A stretch of DNA of 64,000 nt from an uncultured Roseibium sp. (GTDB lineage Bacteria > Pseudomonadota > Alphaproteobacteria > Rhizobiales > Stappiaceae): assembly GCF_963669205.1 (NCBI RefSeq), contig NZ_OY769915.1:1400001-1464000 (forward strand), in the 5' to 3' direction. Each line of letters opens with the position of its first letter. The first letter of the stretch is position 1. The translations under genes were made by a program, and so were the position numbers. Under the pieces are notes generated by a model. The model saw only the letters and a program-made list of their open reading frames with translations. It was not told where the DNA came from and did no database searches. Below are positions 15,200 through 23,440 of the stretch, one piece after another.

Positions 15200-15882
15200 T
15201 GCGCTGTTCCGACCGAAAACGCCAGAATTCTGCTGATTTCATTCAAACTGCGACCGCTGGTTGTCTTCCAATCGTTAAAGGCGGCTTGTGCGGCTGACAG
15301 ATTTTTTTTCGACATGCGATCGTTATCAATGACATTTTCGCGTATGAGGGCGTTAACCACATCGCCGGTGAGAATGAAACTCTCCTTTCCCATGAAGCGC
15401 AGGGCAAGTTGCCCCGTGGTCCCGCCAAGGCGGCTGCCGCGCTTTTTCATCAGGTCCATCAGACCGATCTGGTCGCTCACCGGATAGGTCGCGAAGAATG
15501 CCGCTGCGCTGCCATGCTCAGCCGCAAGATCCCTGAGGAACACGGCGTTGTCCTGCACGGCCTTGATCTTGGCGCCATTGCGCACGATCCGCGTATCCTT
15601 GAGCAGAGCTTCGAAGGCTTCGTCCGGCAGGAAGGCGAGGCGGGCGACATCGAAGCCTTCGAAGGCCCCCTCGAAACCGGGCCATTTCTGGTCGATCACC
15701 TTCCAGCTGAAGCCTGCCTGGAACACGCATCTGGTGAACATGGAGAGCCAGCGGTCGTCGCCGGTCTTTGTCAGCTCGGCCTCGGACTTGGGAAGATTGT
15801 GTTCTGCCAGCAGTGCCTTGAGCTTCTCGGCTCCACCTTTCTTTTCCGCCGCCAGGGCCTCGATCTCTTCGAAGGAACGCAT
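15196..15882 (-). CDS. DNA-3-methyladenine glycosylase I-family protein
   Basis: The 228-residue protein resembles the Tag/adenine_glyco family, which removes alkylated adenine from DNA. Helical segments include W-L-S-M-F-T-R-C-V-F-Q-A-G-F-S-W-K-V-I, L-L-K-D-T-R-I-V-R-N-G-A-K-I-K-A-V and a C-terminal S-G-R-S-L-N-E-I-S-R. The classical N-terminal zinc-ligand pattern of E. coli Tag (Cys/His near the start) is not evident, so it may be a divergent subgroup. It lies upstream of ccrM on the same strand and just after the ABC permease gene. Confidence 0.75.
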   Translation of the reverse strand: MRSFEEIEALAAEKKGGAEKLKALLAEHNLPKSEAELTKTGDDRWLSMFTRCVFQAGFSWKVIDQKWPGFEGAFEGFDVARLAFLPDEAFEALLKDTRIVRNGAKIKAVQDNAVFLRDLAAEHGSAAAFFATYPVSDQIGLMDLMKKRGSRLGGTTGQLALRFMGKESFILTGDVVNALIRENVIDNDRMSKKNLSAAQAAFNDWKTTSGRSLNEISRILAFSVGTAH

Positions 15883-15938
15883 GAACCTGTTCTCCTTTTC
15901 ATTTCATCTTGGCCGCAAGACCAAAGCCGACGCAACCG

Positions 15939-16745
15939 CTACCGCCCTCCAATCTCCTTGGAGCGTTCGAAACGGCGCAGGGCGAGCGACAGGGTGATGG
16001 TCATCATCAGGTAGATCAGTGCAACCACGTTGTAGGTCTCGAAATAGCGGAACGAGCCGGCGGCATAGACCTTGCCGAGCTGGGTGATATCCGCGACCCC
16101 GAGAACGGAAACGAGCGAACTGTCCTTGATCATGGCGACGAAGTCGTTTCCGAGCGGTGGCAGGATGGTCTTGAGCGCCTGCGGAAAGATGATCAGCCGG
16201 AACCGCAGCCAGCGGTTCATGCCGAGCGCCTCGGCCGCTTCGATCTGGCCCTTGTCGACTGCCTGGATTCCGGCACGGAAGACCTCGGCGATGAACGCGG
16301 AATAGCCGATCGTCAAGGCTGCGATCGCGCGCCAGAGCAGCGGAAAGTCGCGTGTCCGCATGGCGTCCGCACCGAGCGGTTCCAGAACGGCATTGATCGC
16401 GGCAACGATCAGGGGGGTGCCGACGAAGGCGATGTAGAGCAAGAGGACGATGATCGGCAGTCCGCGCACGACCTCGATGTAGAACCTGGCCGACTGGCGA
16501 AGGACAATCGAGCCCGACAGCGACGCCAGCGCCAGCATGAGCCCGATCACGGAAGCCAGGAAGAACGCCACGAGCGTGACGAAGATTGTCAGGCCGATGC
16601 CGCGCGACACCGTCGCCATAACCTGCGAATAGATCTCGTCGGTTCCGATCCGGAGCAGGAGAAAGGCGGCGATCACGCAGGCGGCGACCAGCCAGTAGGG
16701 AAAGTCCTGTTTGGGGGAAACCGTTGCGGTCTTTTTTCGGAACAT
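15939..16745 (-). CDS. Polar amino-acid ABC transporter permease
   Basis: The 268-residue inner-membrane protein has about five transmembrane segments. It carries the permease EAA loop in E-A-L-G-M-N-R-W-L-R-F-R-L-I-I-F-P-Q-A-L-K, the coupling-helix site for the ATPase. The sequence belongs to the HisM/GlnP family. The start is the ATG at 16745 (MFRKKTATV), although the frame is open further upstream. It follows the binding-protein gene across a terminator-like hairpin, so it is probably expressed at a lower level. No ATP-binding-subunit gene lies next to it in this window; the partner must be encoded elsewhere. Confidence 0.88.
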   Translation of the reverse strand: MFRKKTATVSPKQDFPYWLVAACVIAAFLLLRIGTDEIYSQVMATVSRGIGLTIFVTLVAFFLASVIGLMLALASLSGSIVLRQSARFYIEVVRGLPIIVLLLYIAFVGTPLIVAAINAVLEPLGADAMRTRDFPLLWRAIAALTIGYSAFIAEVFRAGIQAVDKGQIEAAEALGMNRWLRFRLIIFPQALKTILPPLGNDFVAMIKDSSLVSVLGVADITQLGKVYAAGSFRYFETYNVVALIYLMMTITLSLALRRFERSKEIGGR

Positions 16746-16804
16746 GGCGGTCTCTTGTGCTTGGGGCGGGTATGTGGTTTCGGGCCGGGAGTACGGCTGG
16801 CTGC

Positions 16805-16847
16805 AAAAGAAAGTGGCCGGCCCCGGGGCTCTCCCGATACCGGCCAC
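16805..16847 (-). terminator. Intra-operon hairpin between binding protein and permease
   Basis: GTGGCCGG (16813-16820) and CCGGCCAC (16840-16847) form an 8-bp stem. On the minus strand this is followed by TTTCTTTT. It lies 42 bp after the binding-protein stop. It is likely a partial terminator or mRNA-stabilising hairpin that favours the binding protein over the permease, as in other ABC operons. Confidence 0.6.
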
Positions 16848-16888
16848 GCAAGCGTTTGTCCGTCACTCAGGGATGGACCGCGAGGCTG

Positions 16889-17689
16889 TTACTGACCCGC
16901 CTTGTAGTCGAAGAACCATTTCTTGTTGAGCGCATCCAGCGTCCCGTCCGCGCGCATGCTGGCAATGGCGGCGTTGAACGGCTCGATCAGGTCTGTGTTC
17001 TTCGGGAAGATGAAACCGAAATCCTCCGTGCCCATCGGATTGCCGATCAGCTTGAACGTGTCCGGATTGGCATTCACATAACCTTGCCCGCCGGTGCTGT
17101 CGGTCAGGACAAGGTCGACATCCCCGACCTTGAGCGCCTGAACGGCCGCGCCGAATGTTTCGAACAGCTTGATGCGCTGGTTGTTTTCGTCACCGTCGAG
17201 GACTTCGTAGACGGTCACGTAGAAAGGGGTCGTCCCCGGCTGGGCACCGGCGAGGAAGTCGGCGTTGGCGGCGAACCCCTGAGGGTCCGTGAACCGGTCT
17301 TCGTCGGCGCGAACCAGCATGAACATTTCCGAACGCATGTAGGGATCGGAAAAGGCGACTTTCTCCGCGCGGTCTTCGCGTATCGTGATGCCGTTCATCG
17401 CGACGTCATATTCACCCGCCGAGACGGCGGGTATCATCGCATCCCAGCTGACGTTCTCATAGGTGACCGTCATGTTCAGCCGCTTGGCGATCTCGGCAAC
17501 TGCCTCGTACTCCCAGCCCGCCGGCTGACTGGTTTTCGGATCGATGAACTGAAGTGGCGGATAGGTGTTTTCGGACGCGATCACGACCTCCCGGCCTCCG
17601 AGATCGGGCAGACCGGCCGCGTGAGCGGCAAACCCGGTACCAAGCATTGGCAAGACAGCAACCGCAAGGCTCAAAAGGATACGTTTCAT
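16889..17689 (-). CDS. Amino-acid ABC transporter periplasmic binding protein (family 3)
   Basis: The 266-residue protein has a Sec signal peptide (MKRILLSLAVAVLPMLG...AHA) and the family-3 binding-protein core: V-I-A-S-E-N-T-Y-P-P-L-Q-F, G-W-E-Y-E-A-V-A-E-I-A-K-R, S-W-D-A-M-I-P-A-V-S-A-G-E-Y-D, G-I-T-I-R-E-D-R-A-E-K-V-A-F-S-D-P-Y and a conserved D-L-V-L-T-D-S. It captures a polar amino acid or related solute in the periplasm for the permease encoded next. The ATG at 17689 has AGGAG at good spacing. The 299 bp to the divergent amn gene hold both promoters, but no clear operator is visible. Confidence 0.92.
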   Translation of the reverse strand: MKRILLSLAVAVLPMLGTGFAAHAAGLPDLGGREVVIASENTYPPLQFIDPKTSQPAGWEYEAVAEIAKRLNMTVTYENVSWDAMIPAVSAGEYDVAMNGITIREDRAEKVAFSDPYMRSEMFMLVRADEDRFTDPQGFAANADFLAGAQPGTTPFYVTVYEVLDGDENNQRIKLFETFGAAVQALKVGDVDLVLTDSTGGQGYVNANPDTFKLIGNPMGTEDFGFIFPKNTDLIEPFNAAIASMRADGTLDALNKKWFFDYKAGQ

Positions 17690-17988
17690 GGGGAAGCTCC
17701 TGATCAGAATTTGCACCGATAGTATCGGGATTGCGAACCGGCGGAAAGTCCGTTTCCGCGGCAGGGCCGGGAAGCAACCCGCAGCAACGAGCCGGCGCTG
17801 ACACGGCGCAAGCGTGCGTGAAGCTGTGCAGGAACAAAGGATCGGGGTCAGGCTTTGAATTTCGGGTCCGGATTGACTGAAGAATTTTTCTCTATGCGAA
17901 AAAAAATTCAAAAACACCTGATACGTGTATTGACGCAAGGGACATCTGGCGGGACTGTGGTCGCCATAACAACAATAAGGAGACTTTC

Positions 17989-19500
17989 ATGTCCAATCTG
18001 ATCAATGGCGATTACCCGCTGGGCAAACGGCGCATGCGCACGGCACCTTCGCATCCGCTCGAGGTGTTTACCAACGCCAGACACGCGGTTGACCGCCTGA
18101 TAGACATCTTCGAGGCGAACACGGCTTTTTTGCGTTCGCATTTCAACGACCTTCTGGAAGGAGAGAACATCCAGGAGCACGTCAGGGCCTACTATCCCCA
18201 GGTCCGGGTTGTCACCGACAGCCACGTGCGTCTGGACAGCCGCCTGTCCTACGGGTTCGTTTCGGGACCGGGAACGCATGCAGCGACGATCACACGCCCG
18301 GATCTCTTTCGCCACTACCTGGAAGCGCAGCTCAAACTGCTGATGAAGAACCACGACGTGCCGATACTCGTCGGTGACAGCGAGACACCGATACCGCTTC
18401 ACTTTGCCTTTTACGACGGCACGCATGTTGAAGGGGGCGCGGCCGCCGCAAATCTTGAACGGCCGCTTGCCGACATCTTCGATTTGCCTGACCTCACGGT
18501 CATGGACGATTCCATCGCCAACGGGACCTATGAACCGGCCGATGGCGTCATGCCGCTGGCGCCGTTCACGGCGCCGAGGATCGACTACTCGCTGCATCGC
18601 CTGCAGCACTATACGGCGACGGCGGCGGAGCACTTTCAGAACTACGTGCTTTTCACGAACTATCAGTTCTATATCGACGAGTTCTGCCGCATGTCGAAGG
18701 AACTCCTGAACACACCGGGCAGCGGATACGAGGCCTTTGTTGCGCCGGGCAACCTCAAGACCGAGGCGGGCGAGAGCGAACCCTCCTGTGGCACGGAACC
18801 GGCCAAACTGCCGCAGATGCCGGCCTACCACCTCAAACGGGCCGATGGCAGCGGCATCACCATGGTGAATATCGGCGTTGGCCCCTCGAACGCCAAGACC
18901 ATAACCGACCACATTGCCGTGCTGAGACCGCATGTGTGGCTCATGCTGGGCCACTGCGCCGGTCTCAGAAACAGCCAGACGCTCGGAGACTATGTGCTGG
19001 CGCACGGCTATGTGCGCGACGACAACGTGCTCAACCAGGATCTGCCGACCTGGGTACCGATCCCGCCTTTGGCCGAAGTGCAGGTGGCCCTTGAGGATGC
19101 GGTTGCCGAGATCACCGGTCTCGACGGCTATGAACTCAAGCGCTTGATGCGCACCGGCACGGTAGTCTCACTCGATAACAGGAACTGGGAATTGTGGGAT
19201 CAGCCGGAACTGGTCAAACGCTTCTCGCAATCGAGGGCAATCGCACTCGACATGGAATCGGCGACGATCGCAGCCAACGGCTTCCGTTTCCGCGTCCCCT
19301 ACGGAACACTCCTGTGCATTTCCGACAAGCCGCTCCATGGAGAACTGAAACTGCCCGGCATGGCAACGGACTTCTACAAGCGGCAGGTCGCGCAGCATCT
19401 GCAGATCGGCATCAGCGCCTTGGAGAAAATGCGCAACATGACCGCCGAACGCCTGCACTCGCGCAAACTCCGAAGCTTCGCGGAAACCGCGTTTCAGTAA
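17989..19500 (+). CDS. amn: AMP nucleosidase
   Basis: Amn hydrolyses AMP to adenine and ribose 5-phosphate, helping control adenylate pools. The 503 residues match the length of the enzyme family. The N-terminal regulatory domain is followed by a nucleoside-phosphorylase-like catalytic domain with V-N-I-G-V-G-P-S-N-A-K-T, L-M-L-G-H-C-A-G-L-R and the purine-site D-M-E-S-A-T-I-A. The ATG at 17989 follows AAGGAGAC with ideal spacing. It is a single-gene unit, divergent from the ABC operon. Confidence 0.96.
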   Translation: MSNLINGDYPLGKRRMRTAPSHPLEVFTNARHAVDRLIDIFEANTAFLRSHFNDLLEGENIQEHVRAYYPQVRVVTDSHVRLDSRLSYGFVSGPGTHAATITRPDLFRHYLEAQLKLLMKNHDVPILVGDSETPIPLHFAFYDGTHVEGGAAAANLERPLADIFDLPDLTVMDDSIANGTYEPADGVMPLAPFTAPRIDYSLHRLQHYTATAAEHFQNYVLFTNYQFYIDEFCRMSKELLNTPGSGYEAFVAPGNLKTEAGESEPSCGTEPAKLPQMPAYHLKRADGSGITMVNIGVGPSNAKTITDHIAVLRPHVWLMLGHCAGLRNSQTLGDYVLAHGYVRDDNVLNQDLPTWVPIPPLAEVQVALEDAVAEITGLDGYELKRLMRTGTVVSLDNRNWELWDQPELVKRFSQSRAIALDMESATIAANGFRFRVPYGTLLCISDKPLHGELKLPGMATDFYKRQVAQHLQIGISALEKMRNMTAERLHSRKLRSFAETAFQ

Positions 19501-19548
19501 ACGGTCTAGGCTGGTGCATCGAAAAGCGGTCTCGCCACCGACGGTGTT

Positions 19549-19665
19549 ACCTCTCCCGCTGGGAGAGGTCGGCCTGAAAGGCCGGGTGAGGGGAATGGTG
19601 TTGACGTGTCCTTGAGAGATCCGGTCCGTCACCCTGGCCCTCTCCCGCCGGGAGAGGGGAATAGC
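19549..19665. repeat. Intergenic palindromic repeats (CTCTCCCG...CGGGAGAG)
   Basis: ACCTCTCCCGCTGGGAGAGGT at 19549-19569 is a near-perfect palindrome. A second version, CCCTCTCCCGCCGGGAGAGGG, occurs near 19639-19659, with GGCCTGAAAGGCC between them. These are typical high-copy Rhizobiales intergenic palindromes. They lie just after amn and could act as transcript ends. Confidence 0.7.
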
Positions 19666-19704
19666 TTGCGATCCGGCGCTGGCTTTCGTTCCTCAGGATG
19701 AGGC

Positions 19705-19848
19705 TCAGTCCGTCACGCCCGCCAAAAGCCTGAGAGAAAGGACTTCCTGCCTCGCGACATCGGCTTCCCTGGAATAGCCGGTGTCCGCAAGGATCCGGAT
19801 CTGAGCCTCCAGCATATCCGCCAGTTGTGTCAGTCTTTCTTTGTGCAT
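19705..19848 (-). CDS. Conserved-looking 47-residue protein, unknown function
   Basis: A short frame from ATG at 19848 to TGA at 19705-19707 encodes 47 residues, starting MHKERLTQLADMLEAQ and ending L-L-A-G-V-T-D. GAGGAGG lies at ideal Shine-Dalgarno distance. The product is predicted to be highly helical and charged, with no membrane segment. The strong ribosome site and helical composition favour a real gene. No family is recognised. It sits between the amn-side palindromes and the bfr terminator. Confidence 0.6.
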   Translation of the reverse strand: MHKERLTQLADMLEAQIRILADTGYSREADVARQEVLSLRLLAGVTD

Positions 19849-19900
19849 GCCTGCCTCCTCAAGTCATATTAACTTTACGTTGGTGAGGGGCCGGCGGATT

Positions 19901-19929
19901 AAAAAACGCGCGCCTTTTCGGGCGCGCGT
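19901..19929 (-). terminator. Rho-independent terminator of bfr
   Basis: ACGCGCGCC (19906-19914) pairs perfectly with GGCGCGCGT (19921-19929). On the minus strand it is followed by a TTTTTT run (19906-19901). It lies 25 bp after the bfr stop. Confidence 0.85.
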
Positions 19930-19954
19930 TGACCGGTTTTCAAGATGCCGTTCT

Positions 19955-20440
19955 TTATTCGGCTTCGTCGGCAGGCGCGGCATTCAGCAGGCCGTAGCGC
20001 TCTTCGCCGATCTTCTCCAGAAGCTCAAGCTGGGTTTCCAGGAAGTCGATATGGCCTTCCTCGTCCGCAAGCAGTTCCTCGAACAGGGCCATGGAAACGT
20101 AGTCGCCTTCGTCGCGGCAAATGTCGCGCGATGTCTTGTAGGATGTCCGCGCCTCATACTCGCCTGCGAGGTCGCTCTCCAGAACTTCCTTGATGTTCTG
20201 GCCGATGCGCAGAGGTGCGACTTTCTGCATGTTCGGATGACCTTCCAGGAAGATGATCCGGTCCGTGAGCTTGTCGGCGTGTTGCATTTCCTCGATGGAT
20301 TCCTCACGCTCTTTCTTGGCAAGGCGCGCAAAGCCCCAATCGCTCAGGAGGCGGTAGTGCAGCCAGTACTGGTTGATGGCCCCCAGCTCCAGAAACAGTG
20401 CTTCGTTCAGGCGTTCGATAACCTTCTCACTTCCCTTCAT
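19955..20440 (-). CDS. bfr: Bacterioferritin
   Basis: Bfr forms a 24-subunit haem-containing shell that oxidises and stores iron. The 161-residue protein has the ferroxidase ligands Glu18, Glu51 and His54, with further ligands in the C-terminal helices (A-G-E-Y-E-A-R and D-E-E-G-H). It has Met52, the haem ligand between subunits, in E-S-I-E-E-M-Q-H-A-D. So both the di-iron and haem sites are intact. An Irr-box-like palindrome lies 36 bp upstream of the start, suggesting repression by Irr when iron is scarce. No bacterioferritin-associated ferredoxin gene is adjacent. Confidence 0.97.
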   Translation of the reverse strand: MKGSEKVIERLNEALFLELGAINQYWLHYRLLSDWGFARLAKKEREESIEEMQHADKLTDRIIFLEGHPNMQKVAPLRIGQNIKEVLESDLAGEYEARTSYKTSRDICRDEGDYVSMALFEELLADEEGHIDFLETQLELLEKIGEERYGLLNAAPADEAE

Positions 20441-20475
20441 GGAAACCTCTCCTTGCGAGTCTGTGGAATTAATAG

Positions 20476-20492
20476 TTTAGAATTATTCTAGA
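20476..20492 (-). promoter_or_regulatory. Irr-box (ICE)-like operator of bfr
   Basis: TTTAGAA-TTA-TTCTAGA is a 17-bp inverted repeat differing at one base from the ideal TTTAGAA-N3-TTCTAAA pattern known for Irr in Rhizobiales. It is centred about 44 bp upstream of the bfr start codon, in the expected place for a repressor. Irr represses bfr under iron limitation in related bacteria. Binding here is inferred. Confidence 0.65.
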
Positions 20493-20635
20493 AAATGTTC
20501 TGGACTATTTTGCGGTGCGTGTCCAGACCCAGTTCATTGCGACGCGAACATTTTTGTCGGGATAGTCGGGCCGCGGCGGCAGAGTGTCGTTTCGTCCGCA
20601 AGACGGGAATTTGCCCTGAGCATCTGGAGAACGGC

Positions 20636-20666
20636 AAAGGCGCGGCCTCATGCGAGACCGCGCCTT
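20636..20666 (-). terminator. Probable terminator after the fasciclin gene
   Basis: AAGGCGCGG (20637-20645) and CCGCGCCTT (20658-20666) form a 9-bp stem with a 12-nt loop, 43 bp after the fasciclin-gene stop. On the minus strand the tail is only TTTGCC, so termination may be weak. Confidence 0.5.
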
Positions 20667-20708
20667 CAGAGGGTACATGATGGGGCTAGGGATGTACCCG
20701 TCTGAGCC

Positions 20709-21191
20709 TTAGGACTTCGGCAGGATGACCGCGTCGATGACGTGGATCACACCGTTGGACGTTTCGATGTCGGCGCTGACGACATTGGCACCATCGACCT
20801 TCACACCATCTGTTGCGTCGACGGAGATCTCGCCGCCCTGAACGGACGCGACTTCAGCTTTCTTGCCGGCGATGTCGGAAGACATCACTTTGCCCGGGAC
20901 GACGTGATAGGTCAGGATGGCGACGAGCTGGTCCTTGTTTTCCGGCTTCAGCAGGTTCTCGACGGTGCCTGCCGGCAGGGCTGCGAAGGCTTCGTCGGTC
21001 GGAGCAAAGACAGTGAACGGACCTTCGCCCTTGAGCGTGTCGACAAGTCCGGCTGCCTGGACTGCGGCGACGAGGGTGTTGAAGGAGCCCGCGCCGACAG
21101 CAGTGTCGACAATGTCCTTTTCGCCTGCTTTTGCAGCGGATAGCGGAAGAACGAGGAGAAGGGCGAATACGAATTTCTGGATCAGTTTCAT
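20709..21191 (-). CDS. Secreted fasciclin (FAS1)-domain protein
   Basis: The 160-residue product has a signal peptide (MKLIQKFVFALLLVLPLSAAKA) and one FAS1 domain. The H1 and H2 boxes are visible as G-P-F-T-V-F-A-P-T-D-E-A-F and N-G-V-I-H-V-I-D-A-V-I-L-P, with T-Y-H-V-V-P-G-K between them. FAS1 proteins mediate adhesion and are common as single-domain periplasmic proteins in rhizobia. The ATG at 21191, with GGGAG upstream, gives the proper signal peptide; the longer frame to 21362 does not look like a leader. Confidence 0.92.
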   Translation of the reverse strand: MKLIQKFVFALLLVLPLSAAKAGEKDIVDTAVGAGSFNTLVAAVQAAGLVDTLKGEGPFTVFAPTDEAFAALPAGTVENLLKPENKDQLVAILTYHVVPGKVMSSDIAGKKAEVASVQGGEISVDATDGVKVDGANVVSADIETSNGVIHVIDAVILPKS

Positions 21192-21425
21192 GACACACTC
21201 CCAAGCTGGACACAGGCAAGGATGAGGCGTTCCGGGAAACGGTTTTTCCCGAACGCATACAAAGGGTTGGTGTAACCTGTGTTGCGGTGGAGTACGGCTG
21301 CCGAACAAATTTGGATGAGGAAAAAGTAAACGCGGATTTACACGCCTGTGCCGATGATCCAATCAAGCTTTTGATACGTCACGCGCGCACTCCGGACTGT
21401 ACTGCCCGCAGGAGGACGCGAAGTC

Positions 21426-21974
21426 TCAGCGAAACCGGGGACCGTGGCTCCAGCACGTCAGGGATGCCCGCATTCCCTTCGTCACCGGAACAACCCGGTG
21501 GAGCATGAAACTCGCAAAGACGACCGCACTGCCCTGATCCCGTGGTGCCGGCATGATCCGGTTTCCGAGATTGATCTCCAGCCCGCCGCCCTCATAAGAA
21601 TCGGCCGGCGACAGTTGTGTCACGATTGTCGCCTTCCGGAACTGTGCAATCTGGCCTTCGCCAATATCCGAGTGCCAGTCGTAGTGACCCGCTTCGCTCT
21701 CGTCGTACCGGGCGACCTGCAGCCGTTCCCGGAATTCGGTGATGTCGAAGTCGAACGCTTCCCGGTTCGCCTGGGCGACGGCCTCCATGATGCGCTTCAT
21801 CACCCATGCTGCCGGGCCTTCGTCGTCGAGCCAGCTGATTCTGGCGCGGCGGATGTCGCCTTGCTGAACACCTCCGACTAGTCCGCCGCTGTCCTGCGCT
21901 TCTGCCTCGCTCAGCTGAAGGATTTCACTGCATTCGCTTGGTGAGAGAAGGGCAGGGAGGGTGTGTGTGAACAT
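21426..21974 (-). CDS. 2-oxoglutarate/Fe(II) oxygenase (prolyl 4-hydroxylase-like fold)
   Basis: The 182-residue protein shows the facial-triad pattern H-x-D in Y-D-W-H-S-D-I-G-E-G and the distal His in F-A-S-F-M-L-H-R-V, followed by the 2OG-binding Arg in M-R-A-S-L-T-C-W. The segment Y-E-G-G-G-L-E-I-N-L is also typical of the P4Hc family. Such enzymes hydroxylate proteins or small molecules; the substrate is unknown. It is on the same strand as the fasciclin gene but about 230 bp away, so co-transcription is uncertain. Confidence 0.85.
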   Translation of the reverse strand: MFTHTLPALLSPSECSEILQLSEAEAQDSGGLVGGVQQGDIRRARISWLDDEGPAAWVMKRIMEAVAQANREAFDFDITEFRERLQVARYDESEAGHYDWHSDIGEGQIAQFRKATIVTQLSPADSYEGGGLEINLGNRIMPAPRDQGSAVVFASFMLHRVVPVTKGMRASLTCWSHGPRFR

Positions 21975-22149
21975 GGGGCTGATCCGTGAGACTGACCCCG
22001 CCTTTCAAGCGCGTTGCGTGCCGGACTGCAATCATTTTGTGACCCGAACGCCACGATTGCGAACGCGGCGATACCCGGCATCCGTGAAGTGTGTGGGGAA
22101 AGTGCCGTGCGGCGCGCGCATGAACCGTTCTCGCCGACGGCGAGCCGGC

Positions 22150-23211
22150 CTATTCGCCGAAATCGGCAATGATCCGGTCGATTTCCTTGCGTGCGGCAAG
22201 CGCGATCTTCTTTTGCGCGGCCTTCGCTCCGGTATCCGTTTCGCTCACTTCGCCGACGACGACGATGTTTTCATCATTCGATTTGTTGGCCGGCTTCGTG
22301 TAGTTGAAACTGCCGAAGATCGACACCTTGTTGTCGATGGTCATCAGTTTGTGGTGCACCTTGCCGAGCTGGCCGCGTCCACCAGCGACGGCAACGTGAA
22401 TGCCGGCGGCATGCAGCGAGTGCTTGGCGGCCCATTTCTGGTTCGCCTGGCGGCGGTCCAGGACGCCGTTGATCGTGATGCCGTTCCTGTGCGCGGCGAT
22501 CAGCGCATCGTCGATGCCCGAAGACTGGGCGAAGGTGAAGGCCGCGAAATCGACGCGCTCCTTGGCTTTCAGAATCTGTTTCATGATTTCCATCTCCGGC
22601 GCGTGATCGGGCGCGAACAGCGGTTTGACGCGGATGCCGGATACCTTTGCCTCCTTCGGGGCAGGGCCGTGCGCAACGGAGAACTTGCCGAAACGGCCTT
22701 CCCTGATTTCCTTGAATTCCTTCTTGTAGGCATTGGCGACTTCGGCGTCGTTGATGACGACGACATGGTTCAGGTTCTTCGTGACCCCGGTCGTGGTGAA
22801 ATTCGTCGAGCCGGTCAGGACCCGGTTGCCGAGCACCATGAATTTCTGGTGGAAGATGTTCGGGTTGAAGTCGACCTTCACATCGGCCGTGGAGCGCAGG
22901 ATGGCGTTGAAAAGCTCGCGGTTGATTTCGTGCTTGCCGCCCGGCGCATGCGCACCCGCGAGGTCCTTCGGTTTTTTTGCCGCCAGCAGGTAGCTCTGTT
23001 CGACGACCAGATCGATGACCGCGCCCCGCAGCCGTGCCTCGATGATGGCGTTTGCAATGGCGGGATTGTCGATCTCCTGAACGGCGATCATGAGGTTCTG
23101 CCGGCTGCCCGCGCGTCCGATGAATTCGAGGATGGGGTCCAGAAGGGAATCGGGGCCGCCCTGTTCCTGGGGCCCAAGATGGATTTCAATATCACCAACC
23201 ATTAAGGGCAT
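22150..23211 (-). CDS. Phospholipase D-like protein with two HKD motifs
   Basis: A 353-residue cytoplasmic-looking protein (no signal peptide) with two PLD half-sites. These are H-Q-K-F-M-V-L-G-N-R-V-L-T-G-S-T-N and H-H-K-L-M-T-I-D-N-K-V-S-I-F-G-S-F-N. In both, the Asp of canonical HxKxxxxD is replaced or shifted (G-N and D-N), while H, K and the GS-x-N are kept. PLD-superfamily members include phospholipases, nucleases and phosphotransferases; the lack of a signal peptide and no nearby lipid gene leave this open. The ATG at 23211 (MPLMVGDIEIHLG) is preceded by AGAAGGA. Confidence 0.8.
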   Translation of the reverse strand: MPLMVGDIEIHLGPQEQGGPDSLLDPILEFIGRAGSRQNLMIAVQEIDNPAIANAIIEARLRGAVIDLVVEQSYLLAAKKPKDLAGAHAPGGKHEINRELFNAILRSTADVKVDFNPNIFHQKFMVLGNRVLTGSTNFTTTGVTKNLNHVVVINDAEVANAYKKEFKEIREGRFGKFSVAHGPAPKEAKVSGIRVKPLFAPDHAPEMEIMKQILKAKERVDFAAFTFAQSSGIDDALIAAHRNGITINGVLDRRQANQKWAAKHSLHAAGIHVAVAGGRGQLGKVHHKLMTIDNKVSIFGSFNYTKPANKSNDENIVVVGEVSETDTGAKAAQKKIALAARKEIDRIIADFGE

Positions 23212-23440
23212 AACGAAATTCCTTCTCACAAGAGGTGCAAATCCATAGCATCTTTCCGTAACGGCGGCCATGTCCCGGCAGAGCTTGAAAACGCGCTCTA
23301 AAGCATCTCTCCCTGACCTTTGTTCAAGCGCTTTTGTTTGCTAGTCTCCGGCCAGGCACTGCCCTGAACAGCGTTGACCGGCCCGGAAATCGGCACCGCC
23401 CGCATCCACGGCGCACACGCATCTGAACAAGAGGAAGGCC

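Noticed and set aside
15904..16866. Arg-rich frame overlapping the ABC permease on the same strand
   Set aside because: It is a different frame of the same DNA; the permease frame has membrane helices and the EAA loop.
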